Assembly (NCBI GenBank): GCA_963924555.1
Contig: OZ004592.1
Coordinates: 372,001 to 436,000 of the forward strand
Length of the DNA stretch: 64,000 nucleotides
Direction of reading: 5' to 3'
From: Crambe crambe
Lineage: Eukaryota > Porifera > Demospongiae > Poecilosclerida > Crambeidae
Both the position numbers and the translations under genes were made by a program. Of this stretch, positions 1 to 19,600 are shown piece by piece. Every line of letters begins with the position of its first letter. Positions within the stretch are counted from its first letter, which is position 1. Below the pieces are notes generated by a model. It was not told where the DNA came from, searched no databases, and saw only the letters and a list, made by a program, of their open reading frames with translations.

Positions 1-60
1 CTGGCTGGGGTGTCCTAAAAAGAGAAAATCAACGTCCCCATCTATCTACAAGGTATTGTC

Positions 61-338
61 TCACAAAGTGCAAAGGGCAGTCACATTAATATCAGTAGTA
101 GCTTCCATTTCCACAAATCTAGAGAAAAGGAGTTCTTTTAGTGTGTGTGTGGAGGACGGGAGCCCTGTCTGGAGAGCTGCTTGTCCATCCTGTAAAAAGT
201 GGCAAAGCTGAGACATCTATCTTCATTATGCATTCTTCTTACCCATTGGTAGTTATTCTTTTCAAGCAGATCTTTAAGGGATGCCAGCAGCTGTTCTTCC
301 TTCTCAGAAGGGGGCTGCTGAACCTGTAACGCAGACAT
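61..338 (-). CDS. Small unknown two-exon gene (predicted 74 aa)
   Basis: I do not recognise this protein. A start codon at 338 opens an exon to 243 that ends with a good donor (TGG|GTAAG). An acceptor (TTTTTACAG) precedes a second exon, 189 to the stop at 61. Joined, they keep one frame for 74 codons. The N-terminal half is Glu/Lys/Leu-rich and looks helical (SEKEEQLLASLKDLLEKN); the rest has no motif I can name. It starts about 115 bp downstream of the RPLP1 stop codon on the same strand, so it could also be transcribed sequence 3' of RPLP1 or the end of another gene. Conservation or RNA evidence would be needed to call it firmly. Confidence 0.35.
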
Positions 339-453
339 CACTACCAGCAAGCAACAACGCCCCACCTTACAAAATAGCGCGCACCCACAATGAACTTCAA
401 TCACAAAAATTATGCAAAAAAAAAAAGAAAAAAGTTCATAGAATAGGTGGTAA

Positions 454-954
454 TTAGTCGAAGAGACCTGCATCACAAAGCACACATATATTAATGGCCA
501 TTTGAAATCACTAATAACTTAACTCACCAAATCCCATGTCATCATCTGATTCATCCTCACTCTCTTCTTTCTTTTCTTCCTTCTTTTCCTCTGCCTTTGC
601 TTCTCCCTCAGCAGGTGCTGCTCCACCTCCAGTTCCTGCTGAAGTTGCAGCTGCTCCAGATCCCACATTGCTGATAAGACTGCCGATGTCTTTACCTGAG
701 CATCAGCAGTATGTAGTTAAAGGCATGGTGGGTAACTTATTCTTACCCTCAAGGGCACGGGCAAATAAAGTGGTCCAAATTGGCTCTACTTCAACACCAG
801 CTGCTTTTATCAGTGTAGTCATTCTCTCAGCCTGAAGAAAGAGTTGTTCTACTAACAGGAGGTACTAATACTGGCAGGTTCTTACAGTGACTTGAATTTC
901 AGCATCATGAAGAATAAGGGCGGAGTATACACAGGCTAACTCTGAATCAGTCAT
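454..954 (-). CDS. RPLP1: 60S acidic ribosomal protein P1
   Basis: Large-subunit stalk protein that, with P2 and P0, recruits translational GTPases to the ribosome. Four exons (954-886, 831-747, 695-528, 467-454) close to 111 residues, the usual length. The N-terminus reads MTDSELACVYSALILHDAEI, followed by IKAAGVEVEPIWTTLFARAL, then an Ala/Gly-rich hinge, a Lys/Glu stretch and the conserved acidic tail ending SDDDMGFGLFD. The tail is the part bound by elongation factors and ribosome-inactivating proteins. The last exon is only 14 nt and carries the codons for the final LFD plus the stop. The presumed leader contains a pyrimidine run (TTTCTTTCTC on the minus strand near 1050-1060) that could be a TOP-type element, but the transcription start is not visible. 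Confidence 0.95.
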
Positions 955-1229
955 GGTGGAGCTTATCTTTTGAATACTAGTGGTTTAAGTGTAAGTCGCC
1001 TTTGAAGGGCCTTAGCTTTTAGTAGAACAAACACTGCCACCACAAAACTCTCGAGAAAGAAACACGTGCTTATGCTATAATAATTATGGGCATGCGCAGT
1101 ATACTGTGATACAAAAATTAATTGTAATGCAATGATCGTTAAGTTTACTTGATAGGTGAAGCAAAACTAAAAGATGCCTGGCCAGTGATGTGTATATGGG
1201 GGGGAAAAAGCATGAATGATTTACAAATC
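955..1229. other. Gap between PAIP1-like 3' end and RPLP1 5' end
   Basis: About 275 bp with no open frame of note. It must hold the promoter and leader of RPLP1 and the 3' end of the PAIP1-like transcript, both on the minus strand. A pyrimidine-rich tract on the minus strand near 1050-1060 is a possible transcription start region for RPLP1. Confidence 0.5.
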
Positions 1230-3512
1230 TTATTTTTTTCCAGACTTTGGTTCTTGGTGAAGCTCAGGATCAAAATCCTGTAACATGAGGTGTTCCTCTA
1301 TCTCATCAATAAAAGCCTCCATCTCCAGTTCTATCTCTGGATCTAATCCATCATATTCATCCTCTTCCAAATTCCCAGCACTGAAGGGAGATATGTGTTA
1401 TACTGTTAACTGTTATGATTATAGGGGCATACCTGTTATTGTATCCACCACACTCATGGTCATCACCAACAAACTCACTCCATTCCTCTGCAAATTATTA
1501 AATATGCACTATAAATTTACAGAGCTTAGATTTTATGCGTATACGATATTCACTTACCAGCAGAAGTGACAGGTTGCTGAATTGCAAACACTGTCTCCGA
1601 GATGTCATACAGCTCGTGGTTGAAGGACTCGGATGGGACAAAAGGGGGGGCAGCAGGGTTGAAATTCGAGGTTTTCTCGGTCAACTGCTTTCCAGTTTGA
1701 TGGATGGGAGGAATGGCAGAGGCGGCACAACCCCAATTGGAGTTGGACAATTCAATAACTTGCATGATGAGTCCAGTGCAGGTTCTGAGAGGCAAGTCCA
1801 ATGCTCATTCACTTTAGTAACTTGAGTGGTATGCATTTACTTGTTCAAGGATGTATCCAGAGCTAGCTCTTTCAGCTCCTTGCTTATAGGATCCATTTTT
1901 TCCTTATAATCGTCCATATGAACTAGATTACTTCCTGTGAGCTTTATGTGATGAACAAAACAAAACAAAAATAACAACAGTTGAATCTGCCAAGAGAGTA
2001 ATTAAATCTTTACCTTCATGATGTTGCAGGCTTCTCGGACAGAGTTATTATTCTTGAAGCTCAGTAGCTTTCTAACATACGTAAAAATCTTCTGTCCGAG
2101 AACTTTCAATGGTTCGCCTTCCTGAATATGAGGGATGTGTATAATTATAGCACAACAGGAATTTTGTCTTTGCAAAAAAAAGTATTGTGCAATTAATTTT
2201 CAAAACCACAAAAATTTCAGTACCAGCCTACACACTATGTTAATTTTAGCATATAGCTCAGCAAAGAATCCACAGTAGTTGCCAAAATCAAACATCTCGT
2301 AATCCGATGAAAAATTGAGCGATGGCAAGCTATATTTGCAGTGCCATGAACGTAACCTATAGCATATACACCACTCAAACCAGATCTCATGCTTGCATAT
2401 TAGAGTTTACCTGGGTACCAATTGCCGAATGAAGCTCTCCCCAATATCTGTTTCTGATAGCAGATGACAGATTCTACAAGCAGGATACCGGAGGTCGGGC
2501 ACAGAGACACCCTGCAATGACCAATGTCCATTAATACAAGGTATGCAGTAGTAATAAGAACCTACCCAAGATATCAGCATCTCAGCAAGATTAGCCAGAG
2601 TAGCCTCACTGGGTGGCCAGTTCTTCAAAGTCTCCTTGAACATCTTAGCAATCTCGCTGAAAGAGCCAGGATAATTCAGGACCTTCAACAACATTTCTGC
2701 CCCAGCTTTCAGTACTATCTCGGCAGAATGATCATCAACCTCAGTAGGAGCAGCTCTCTCAAATCCTCGTACGATATCCTTGACATCCAGATACCCCTGT
2801 TCCTCTCCTTCCATCACGTCCCCATTCCCGTACATGGACAAGTCACCATTGGAAATGATAGGTTTAGATGATGGTACAAACTCCTTGCTGTTAGGATTCA
2901 GGTTGGAAGTGGTCTGGTTCAAAGATGAGATGGCATTAGTGGTTATGGAATGCTTTGTGAATGGTGGGGAAGAGATGGTGGTTGGAGTAAATTCAGGGGT
3001 GCATGGGTTGAGACCAGATACAAGGGGAACTGCTGATTGATTGAGTTTGTTTGGGATAGGGATGACATCCACGCTTATGCTGGACGTCTGTCCCACTTCG
3101 ATTCGTACTTCCTTCAGCTCTTGAGCTATCGGAGGAGGTTTTCCCATGCCTGTTGTGGTTTTAGCTGTATCAGGAATTTCATCCAGTGGATCAGCAGTCT
3201 GCTCAGATGTAGGTAATGAGGAAGTTTTATTGATTGATGCTGTCAGAAATATAAAAAAAAAGAGCATGTGGTGACCTTTGAACTCTTCTCAAAACCAGCT
3301 GCACCTAACATTGGTTGAAACCAATGTGTTGCATGCACATAATGATGATGTACGACTAACAGTTCACAGTGAACTGTACAGTGACTCCATACCTAAACCA
3401 GCTGTCTACCTTTTTCTTGCTTGATTTTGTCCAGTGCAGCTGTGTCTGGTTCCTTCATGTCTCCGGGCTTGGGGACTCTGCCTCTCCCTCTCCCCCTACC
3501 CGGTCCACTCAT
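1230..3512 (-). CDS. PAIP1: PABP-interacting protein 1-like (MIF4G and PAM2 motifs)
   Basis: Translation regulator expected to bridge poly(A)-binding protein and eIF4A/eIF3. The start at 3512 gives a Gly/Arg-rich N-terminus, then a long exon (3239-2566). That exon carries a PAM2-type PABP-MLLE ligand, NLNPNSKEFVPS, and a weaker upstream version, LNPCTPEFTP. A MIF4G-like helical region follows: AEMLLKVLNYPGSFSEIAKM, then NYCGFFAELYAKI, then KLLSFKNNNSVREACNIM and LTGSNLVHMDDYKEKM. A third PAM2-like motif, SNFNPAAPPFVPS, lies after the MIF4G part. The C-terminus is acidic (GLDPEIELEMEAFIDEIEEH), as in the PAM1 end of Paip1. Most exon joins are clear. The join near 1805-1850 is not resolved in phase, so the exact protein there is uncertain. 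It shares a 261 bp divergent promoter region with PASK. Confidence 0.85.
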
Positions 3513-3773
3513 GGTTGTCTCAGACTCACAAGTGAATATTTTAATCAAGGATCAAACAACCTGTTCGCGACGAAAAATCGGGGTGCAAAGTCTTAAATCC
3601 ACGTGCACCGCATGACGTCACGCATATTCAATGGCGCTAAAATGGTAACATTATAAATCTGCAAAAGAGAGGGAGTTGCTGGCAACTTTGACAATATACT
3701 ATTCCGAACAGGAATCCTGCTCAAGTTAGACATCACCTTGAAGAGAGTTTATTCAAGTTGTCTTGAAAGTAAA

Positions 3774-10553
<6,780 letters not shown>

Positions 10554-11701
10554 CCATGCATAATCTCTCATCATGGCCTGTGAATTTTTTATCCATCCTA
10601 ATGATCTGGAAATTTTTAATTACTTCAACAACATTTTCTCCACCTTAAAGCTATTATTCGATTTGTTATTTATTTTTACTGCCACTCTCTGGTCCATCAC
10701 TTATCTCTTAATGAGCATTTAAACTGAAACAACACTATTACTAGCAGGCACATCGAGTGAGAAAAATAACAATAATAACAACAACATGGCATGTCAAATG
10801 CACCAAAAATTAATATCACCAATAAAGAAGTTGATAGCTGTGAAAATAAAGGTGACTATTAACCAATTTAGCACCACAGGTATACACACACTCCTTGTCC
10901 TTGAAATGAAGTCAAGGCAGAAGGGAAAGTGCCACAGTCCCCTTTTTGCAAGCACTTGTTTATGCAGGCTGAACAGTTACAGGAAGTGAAATTAGTGGTG
11001 GGGATAGCAGTGGTTTCTGACAAGAGGAAGTTGAGGAATCGGCTAGATCATAAAAATCCTAGACTTGACATCCTACTTGTTTAACAATAGAACTAAATGG
11101 ATTTTGTAATGGAACTGTGTGCTTGATTATGCATTGAAGCTGATAATGGTCTTATTCATATGTATTGGGATGTGTCATGGATTGATCAATGCTATTATAA
11201 TACCCTGTACTGTTTAGAATGAGGAAGTGGGTTGGGTTTATTCCCCACTCATCATCATTGCACTAGCTAGTGGTGGTAGTGTCAGTTGTTTATAGATGAC
11301 TCATTAAAAATGTTTTCTTTTTTTCATTAAACTATGCAAATCTTCAGTTTCGGCAATGGAGTTGGGATTGGTCAGAAAAAAACACTACAAGAGCACATTT
11401 CATAACTCTACGCAATTCAAAGATGATTGAAATGAGCTAAAAATAGTACTTCTGGTATAAAATTTTATTAGTATGCATTAATTTTCTTTAAAAAAAAAAA
11501 GATAATCATTTGATATTCCACATAGCTAACTGAGGGTTATTACAATGGCAGACTGGATAAGGAGGTATGAAAATGGATAATAAGTGTGCTATTATGGTGA
11601 ACCTGTGAAGATTGTGAATGTGAATCAGATTCTTCTGGTTTAGTTGTTGTTGTTGGTAACCTAATACTGACGATGTTCACAGTGAAAGTTAGTACCTTTA
11701 C
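10554..11701. other. Tail-to-tail gap between PASK and TGF-beta-like gene
   Basis: AT-rich, with homopolymer A/T tracts and no coherent reading frame. It contains the 3' untranslated regions of two convergent genes. I see no RNA gene or transposon in it. Confidence 0.6.
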
Positions 11702-13282
11702 TCATAAGCAGACACACGAGTTTGCTACCATGTCGTTGTAAATCCGTACACTATATCCTCCTCTATCACGAAGGGTGACTGAGAGTGTTCCAAGTTTTTC
11801 TGGATTGGGGACACAGGATGGAGGAGGAATGCGATTCTCGTTGCCGAAATTGGCAAGTAGCTGGATGTATGCATGAACGTTACCAGCCTCAGAAGATCTT
11901 GGCGGGTATTCGCAGCGACCAGCACAAAAGTTGGCATAGTACCCCAATGGAAGAATAACTGATTTCCAGCCAAGTGACCTGAATGAAATCTGCAATGAAA
12001 AAAAAAAACCACACTTAAACACTTAAATACCTTATAGTATTCATGCAGTATAGATAATGTATACTGATTTTAGGCTGAAAAGCAGTGAGTTCTGACTTAC
12101 GTAATAACGAAAAAAAGTACATCTCAGTGAATTGTAATGCATCCTAGGAGGTTCATTGGTTGGTTCAGTTGGAGGCTGGTCATTTTCTGTGAATGTCACA
12201 ATGTTTGACTCATTACTAGCTTCAGTGAAGTCCAGTGTTTCCAAACGTGATTCTTCTGTTTCCACCAGAGGCTGTCCACTGCCCAGTTGGACTTCATCGG
12301 CCTGTCTTTTAGCCCTGGATTGCTCCTTAGCAATGAGAGACATCACTCGAGAAAACGGTAAGTTCTTTTGAATCAGGTTTTCTGTGAGCCCTATCAACTG
12401 AGCCTTGTATTCCAAAACAGAGATGAAACCAAGATCTGAAGGGGAAAGGTCAGAGCAAGGACCACCCACTGTTAATCTCAAGTGAAGGACTTGATCTGTG
12501 ATTTCTTCACTCAATTTCTTATACATTGGTTCTATCATCGACTTGTACACTCTGGTGAGATTGAGGAATTCCACCCACTTCCCTCTGGTTAAATCTATTT
12601 CTGACAGAGATTGGACTGATCGTACTGAGAATACTGGAGTGCTGCTTTCTGTTGATGCCTGAGTGTACAACTGAAGTGTAAGGCTGGACAGGTTGCTACA
12701 TCTGTGCTGGAGGGCTGCAATCTGATCAAAAGAAAGTGGTTGTCTGTAAAGACGCAGCATGGCATAGTGGATGATTTCATCTTGGTCAGGAGTGAGAGAG
12801 ATATTGAATGAGATTTCTAGTGAGTTCTTCAATTCTCTCTCTATATTGTAGGAATGCACAGCCTGAGAAGGTGTCTGATTTTCTAATGGAAAAAGAGAGG
12901 AACCATTAATAACATGTTGTTCAAATTATGGTTACTAACCCACTAACTACTTTACATTCAAGGCTTTAAGTGAAAAACAGAGCTATAATAAATTATTATA
13001 CCAACCAATTCCTAAAGAAGTTCTCAGAAAATTGACGTCATTGCCGTGATAACCAGGCAAGCAATCCCGATCTTTCGAATTTGTATTCCAACAATTGTAC
13101 ACATCTTCCACAAACTGTGGCACTTGTTCATTCTCCAAGGATGACTCTTCTCTGTCCACTGGCAGGCCCAGCAACAGGCCGAGCTGCTGCAGTGTAGTGG
13201 CGTCTGTAACTTCAGGTGTTGCTGTCCGTAAAACGACTCCGATAACAAGTAAATGCCACCAGACCATTGAAATTAGATGCAT
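11702..13282 (-). CDS. TGF-beta superfamily ligand lacking the interchain cysteine
   Basis: Secreted signalling ligand. Three exons (13282-13006, 12882-12101, 11989-11702) join in phase to 448 residues. The N-terminus is a signal peptide (MHLISMVWWHLLVIGVVL). The prodomain of about 250 residues ends at a furin-type site, SRAKRQ. The mature part has an unusually long, acidic, Thr/Glu-rich spacer of about 70 residues before the cystine-knot domain. That domain is clear: SFRSLGWKSVILPLGYYANF, then CAGRCEYP, HAYIQLLANF and the C-terminal NSCVCL. Six knot cysteines are visible. At the usual CC pair the sequence reads PPPSCVPNP, so the cysteine that joins two chains in most family members is absent, as in lefty, GDF3, GDF9 and BMP15. 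Assignment to the TGF-beta or BMP branch cannot be made by eye. Confidence 0.93.
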
Positions 13283-13613
13283 TGTCCTTTTTTATTTTCT
13301 AACTTGTAGGAGAGGTAGGAAGTATAGATTAAAATGAGTAACTCCTGCAGTTTATAGCTGGTTACTGTAATTGCTTCCTAAATTTGTTTGTAAAGGGAAA
13401 AAAGAGGACTGTATTTATATGCATCCGAGAATCCGGAGCGCTATTTCAAAAAAAATTCCTAATCTTACTGCGCATGCTCATAACAATTTCGTCACATACA
13501 ATAATTAATATTGACATGATTACACCATCTTTACACAATTAACAAATATCAAGAATATGAAGTAGAAAGAGGAAGAAGCAAAGTTGAAAAGAGTTGGAAA
13601 TGACAGTTTATTG
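13283..13613. other. Gap upstream of the TGF-beta-like gene
   Basis: About 330 bp between the last exon of SNRNP40 and the start of the TGF-beta-like ligand, both on the minus strand. It is AT-rich and holds no gene. It should contain the ligand's promoter and leader and the SNRNP40 3' end. Confidence 0.5.
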
Positions 13614-16600
13614 TCACTGTAATTCTCCTAGGTACATAGTCTTATCACTTGATCCTGAAAGAACTATAAATCGATGGAAGGAAATACACAAATCAATTTA
13701 AATCAAAACTTTGCTCAATCAGCTAGAATAATTATATTAGTTATTTTCACTATTATTATTATTAATTATAATAATATTATTATTATTGATACACTTTCAT
13801 TGAGTCTGAATGGCAAAGCAACCATAGGGAAATTATATCAATATTTTGAGTAATAAATAAACACTGCAATTTTGGAATTCTAGGATATCAGACTCTAGCA
13901 ATGCACTAGTTCATGGCTGTGGCTCATTCCATCCTTATGACCCACACACGCACTATATCAACACTTGGTGAAATGAGCAATGGGCCCAACCACGTATGTA
14001 CGTGGGAATAAGAGCCCCTATGGCGCTAGCAGAATAAGCACTTCAGAAGGCGGTGAAGGAGGAAAATCAGATGGTGGGAGTTGAATGTAGATAACCTCGG
14101 CCCAGAAAACCACACACTCCCACTCCAGCTCATCCAGTCCGTAGAGAATTAATACACAGTATTATTATGCTGGCAAAGTTGGATGTCCAGAGTAGAGTGG
14201 GCAAGGCCTATGCAGCCTCTGTTGTCATCTACTAGTTATAATTAGTTGGATTAAATTACCAGATGATGAAATTCATGGATAAGCTCAAATTGGCAATACA
14301 GCAATACAGCTGATCACAAAGACACCAGGCTACAATTATAAGCCTACGAACCTGCCCACATTAACTGACCCACTCTCTCTTGGCGCCGTACCACTACCAT
14401 ACTAACTTTCATCCTCCTCTGCAGGGCCATATGAACAATGCCATGTTTATAAAACATATGTTAGCAAAACTCTCTCGAGACATGAATTAAGAAGTGGGAG
14501 GGTAGCTGCATTATATCCTCATAGAGGAGAACCCTTTAATTGATTAATAATACATTTTTAATGATGGATATTTTAATTTCTAGATTATCAGACATCCATC
14601 CCACCCACAAAATGATAATTTCCCTATTGCACAAGTAGAAAGCAAGTGTTGAATAGTAATGATGACTAATTTATACACCAACCCAAGTGTAATAATAACA
14701 GGGTTCTGCCCTCACTCTCAATGGAGGCTAGCTACATTGCAATCTATTCCTGGAATATATGTTATCACTTAAAAATCGTATCTACGCTGACAGACCTAAT
14801 GGCCGTCACCAGGCAACTGTCAGGTGCCTGACCTGGTAGGGCAATGCCCACGCTTGGTTAGGAGACATATAGTCTGCACTACAGCATACCTTAGAGCTGC
14901 AGCAGATGAAATGACATATGATTATTGCAAAAGAGATGAAGCTACATGGAGCTATTATGGATCCAGGGTAGTGGAGTTCAAGAGAGAAGCCATTACATTA
15001 AAGTCTGAGGAAGCCAACTGGCTCCATAGTGATCAGCCGGCTCCAGTCAGGGATACCCAGGGAAGGTTCTGGGGTGTAGATTCTGTCTCAGGAGATAGGT
15101 ACAATCAAATTGGGGAGGAAGAGAACTACAAGAATCTATTATTTCAGAGTAGGGGGAAGCCAAACTGGCTCCAAAAAAGATCCCACATTTTGTAGCCTGG
15201 CAGACACCTGTAATTACTATGAAAGGGATGCTAGAGTGCTAGCAACAAGTATCATATAATAAGCTGATTATTACTGAGTGGGGGGTGGGAGACTACAAAA
15301 CCAATATTATCAATTTTACTTTTGAGATTAGCTCTCCAACATCGATTTTTACATTTTTTACAAAATTTCCTTGTGAGGGTACATGGAGTGCTGTTGATGT
15401 ATGTAGTGGATGCCTGCATCATATGCATGCAATATGCATGAGCATGGAGGAGCTGGAAGCCAGTCAGCAGTAACCACATGTGAAGCACACGACTAGCTTA
15501 GTAATTAATCCACACTCAATAGCTCTACTTTCTCTTGGGATCACCACATCATGCAAAAAAATCTTCCAGTGAACCGTCTCCTCAATATTTCTATTTTAAC
15601 AACCAAACTAACTACCAGAGCATGGCACTGGGTGATACAGCTAAATATCCATAGCAACAGATCTGCAGGAAATGTAAAGACCTTTAGACTTGAACGCATG
15701 ACACCGGATGACATGACAATATATATTAATGGCTCATACTAATTAATCCACTTGAGGCAGATGTAGTACTATCCATGTTGATAATACAGTGGCACACTGC
15801 TAAACGACAATGAAGCAAAAGGCAAAATATTTGCTGTATCAGTTCACTAATTAGGTTTCTGATGACTTCAAAGCTATACTTACTCATTGAAGAAAGGTAA
15901 GTCTACTACTTACTGATGGGTTCATTAGGGTGGAAATCCACATCATTCACACTCCCTAGGTGACCAGGTAGTCGGTAGAGAATTCGCTGAGTCACAGCAT
16001 CCCAGATATAGACAAATCTGAAGTAATAAGTGAAAGGAGAATCATTAGGGGAATAGAGAAGAGGAGGGAGGGGAATAAACTAGAGTACTGCCTTCTGATG
16101 AGGCTTTTCTTCGATAAAGATATTGAAAATATGTGGGCAATAGGCGTAGTAAATAGACACATCACGAGGGGAAACACAGAATAAATCATGCATCCGGCAA
16201 GCACATGATAAGCACATGATATGCACATGTATGCAGAGTCAGATGGTGATCAATTCAGCCATCTGAGTGGCAAAGAAAAATATCCCACCCACTTCAAACA
16301 AATACAATATCTCAATTATGTGCATTATCTCAATTATCTGCTAAATGGTAAAATTTGATACTCAATGTCAGTCCACTAGAAAGGCACTAATGTTTCATTA
16401 TTGAAAGCATACCTGTCAGCTGAGCCAGCAGCCACCTTGCACCCATCAGGAGACCAGCTGCACCGAAGCAAATTCTGCAAGTAATTTAAGACATAGGGGT
16501 GAGAGTATTGACTAGAAGCAGGGCGAACAGGACAGTATAAGGAGCAGGGCACTGAAAATTAATCACTGGGAAAGAACAAATAGTATTACAACTCTTGATA

Positions 16601-19600
16601 ATAAAGCAAAGGACTTTGCACTGTATGTCACTATACCTTACATTGAACTTTAAAAGGCTTCAATAATTTTGCCATGACAACTACTCAATTACCTTTTCAA
16701 AACCATGTCGGTTTCCCCTGAAGACCTTGAGCTGTCTCTCGCTGGGAGCATACGGCTGAATGTCCCATATTCTAACTGCAGTATATAGTAGAGGGGACCA
16801 TGGTACGTTGGGAAAAAAAAAATTTTTTTGTCATTGAACAAGAATGTTGCAAGGGAAGTCTAACAGAATTATAATACTGAATAATTCCCAAAGAGAAAGT
16901 AACTGAAAAAATCATAACAGATACACACTAGTTCATGCAAAGAGGATTTCCTTCAACAAACAAGTCAATAGAGATGCAAGAAAGAGCTTCAACCTAAAGA
17001 TCTGTATGAATGCGCTCTCCCAAAGCATCATCGATATTGCTGAAATATGGAAAATGAAGCATATGGCAGACTTTTGAGAGACTATAACATGGCAGACAGG
17101 CTTTTCACTTAACAAAGGAGACTAAAACATAGAACTTCCTCTTTACACTTCCTAATAGAGGCACGCACCTTCCCCCTTCAACATACACAAGGAAATTATA
17201 AGTCTAGTGTTATTATGAAAATATTGAAATAAAAACAAATAACAAGAAAACAAAAGGCTTCGGAGATAAATACTAGCTGCAGTCAACAATCTGTTTGGTA
17301 GGGATATGTGTGATTGCAAACGTTTCAGTATGATACAATGCTGAACTGAAAAGTGCCCCATTGCAAGCAGGATAAAGTTTACGTATTGTGATTGCAGGTT
17401 TAAGTTGGGTAAACAGCCCTGCATAATGTGGAAGTTCTTTGAAGTCGGCTTGCAATAAACATAGCAGCATCTGCTGTCACAGATACGGATGTTTAGAGAG
17501 GAGGTGGGGAAAATGAAAATGGAACCTTGGCATAATTGGGGGAGGAGGGTGGTACCCTACAAAGGACTCACCTGTGTCATCCATAGCGTTGGATAAGAGA
17601 TATTGGCCACTGGGACTAACTTGTAGTCCTGTAATGGTATCAGTATGCCCCACCAAACTGTAGGCTACTTCCGTCTGACGTAGATCCCACACCTACCAAT
17701 GATCATCAAATACAAACATCAATAAGGGGAGATGAAAATAACAAGGTCAGGTCAGGTCAAGGGTGGGAATTTCAGATACCCCCTGCCAAGCCTCCATGCA
17801 TGGCAGTAGCTGGTAGCCTGAGGACAAATTGTTTGTTTTTGAGAGTTGTAGCACCCAGCATAATAAGAGGAAGTGATTAAGGAAGGGAGACAGGGTGCAG
17901 AAATCGTGCTCTATGAAAAAAGGAGGGGTAAATAAACGAGTCAATCACCTTAATATTATTTTCAAGGCCTCCAGATATAACCTGATCTCCAGAGTCGGAA
18001 AAACAAACCGAAGTTACCTAAGACCAAACACTAAATAATGCATACCACTGCTTGATTAAAGCACTTTACTTGATAGGTATTGTTGAGAGTATGAACTGCT
18101 CCTTTTCTTCTGATGTCCCATACCTTCATAGATTCAATTTGTCGTTGATCACATGACTATCACATGACTGCAACACAAATTAGTACCAACCTTAATGTTC
18201 CCATCGTCAGAGCCAGTAACCAACAGAGACATTCCTCGCCGAGACGGACAAATGCTGTTGACAAAAGAAGTGTGGCCCTTCAACTTCTTGATCCTTTCTC
18301 CTGCTTCACAATCCCAGACTGCACCTGTCTTATCCACAGAGCAGGTGAAAATCATGCTACAGAAAGTAGTTATATAACATTACTCTGAAATTTTAACGAG
18401 ACATTTTAAAATTTATATAAGTCAATATATTTTTGATTAAAGGCAAGATCAGCATATTATTTGGCTGAAAGAATGCTGAGCAGGCAGCTCCACCCCAACT
18501 GAGAAGTGGGTGTGGCCATCCAAAAAAAAAAATTTTTTTTTTCTACATGTCATTTCCCCTGTGTGAAACCTTGCAGGGAAGGCTACTGACTTCAAGACAC
18601 ACTTCTACAATACTCTCACTAGCTAGATTCCGCTGGAATCATGGGACAATATGTAGCATACATGGTGAATGCCACGGGAACCATTTCTTTCTCACTATGC
18701 AATGACATGCAGCATGTAGCAATCCGGAACTTCCCTGCTAGTTTGTACACAGATCATTAACACAGGTTAATCGGAACCAATGCTCCACCCAAAGATCCAT
18801 CCTTTGCAAAAAAAAAAAAAAAAAAAAAAAAAATCCTAAAGACTTCCTTGTGGCTAGACTGGATGTCCCCTCTGCCTTTTCTGGATGGATAAAGGTTATT
18901 GGACTAAAAAGCAGTTGACTTCCATATTGCAGTCAGCACTTTCAGCAGAAACAGCTGATCAAAAATTCCTTGCACTAAAATGGGTTCACTTCGCTCTTCT
19001 GGGAATTACTGATAGCGTATTCGGCCAGCAGGCAGCCAATGAAAATTGATCCTTGAAATGAGTGACATATGAGCTACATGACTTATAATGTAGAAACACA
19101 CTTGGAGAGCATCATGCAATGACCTTTTAAGTGTTCAGGTCCATTAGACTATAGAAAAGATCCAGCTTAGTTAAATATATTTTATGCCCTCCCTCGCAGT
19201 CTCCTATGACGTCTTATTACTGCTGACCGTGTGATGACTCGACAAATACTATTTATTTTTTTCTCTTTAAAGTTTAGGGAGGAGTGAGAACACAATTTGA
19301 TACTGAGAAATTAAGTCGAGGCCAATTTAATTGGTAATTCTCATTAGAGTCTAGTCCATTTCTGATGCAACTATGTACAATGCACAGTCTGACTCCAAGT
19401 CTGAGCTGGAGCGGAACAGGGGATCTGTCCCTTCCTTTGACGTGGGATAGGTATCCACTTTTTGGAGAACTTAACTATAAAGTCCACAAAGCTTTTGGGT
19501 AAAAGACACACCCCTCATTAATGGATACATAATTGGTTGTAATGAGTTCAGATGTTGCCATATTACATTTCCCCCTTCCTTTGCAAACTTTCCAGACCAA

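Noticed and set aside
14824-15195. 123-codon plus-strand open frame
   Set aside because: Lies inside the long SNRNP40 intron, on the other strand. Composition is not protein-like and I recognise no domain or splice sites.
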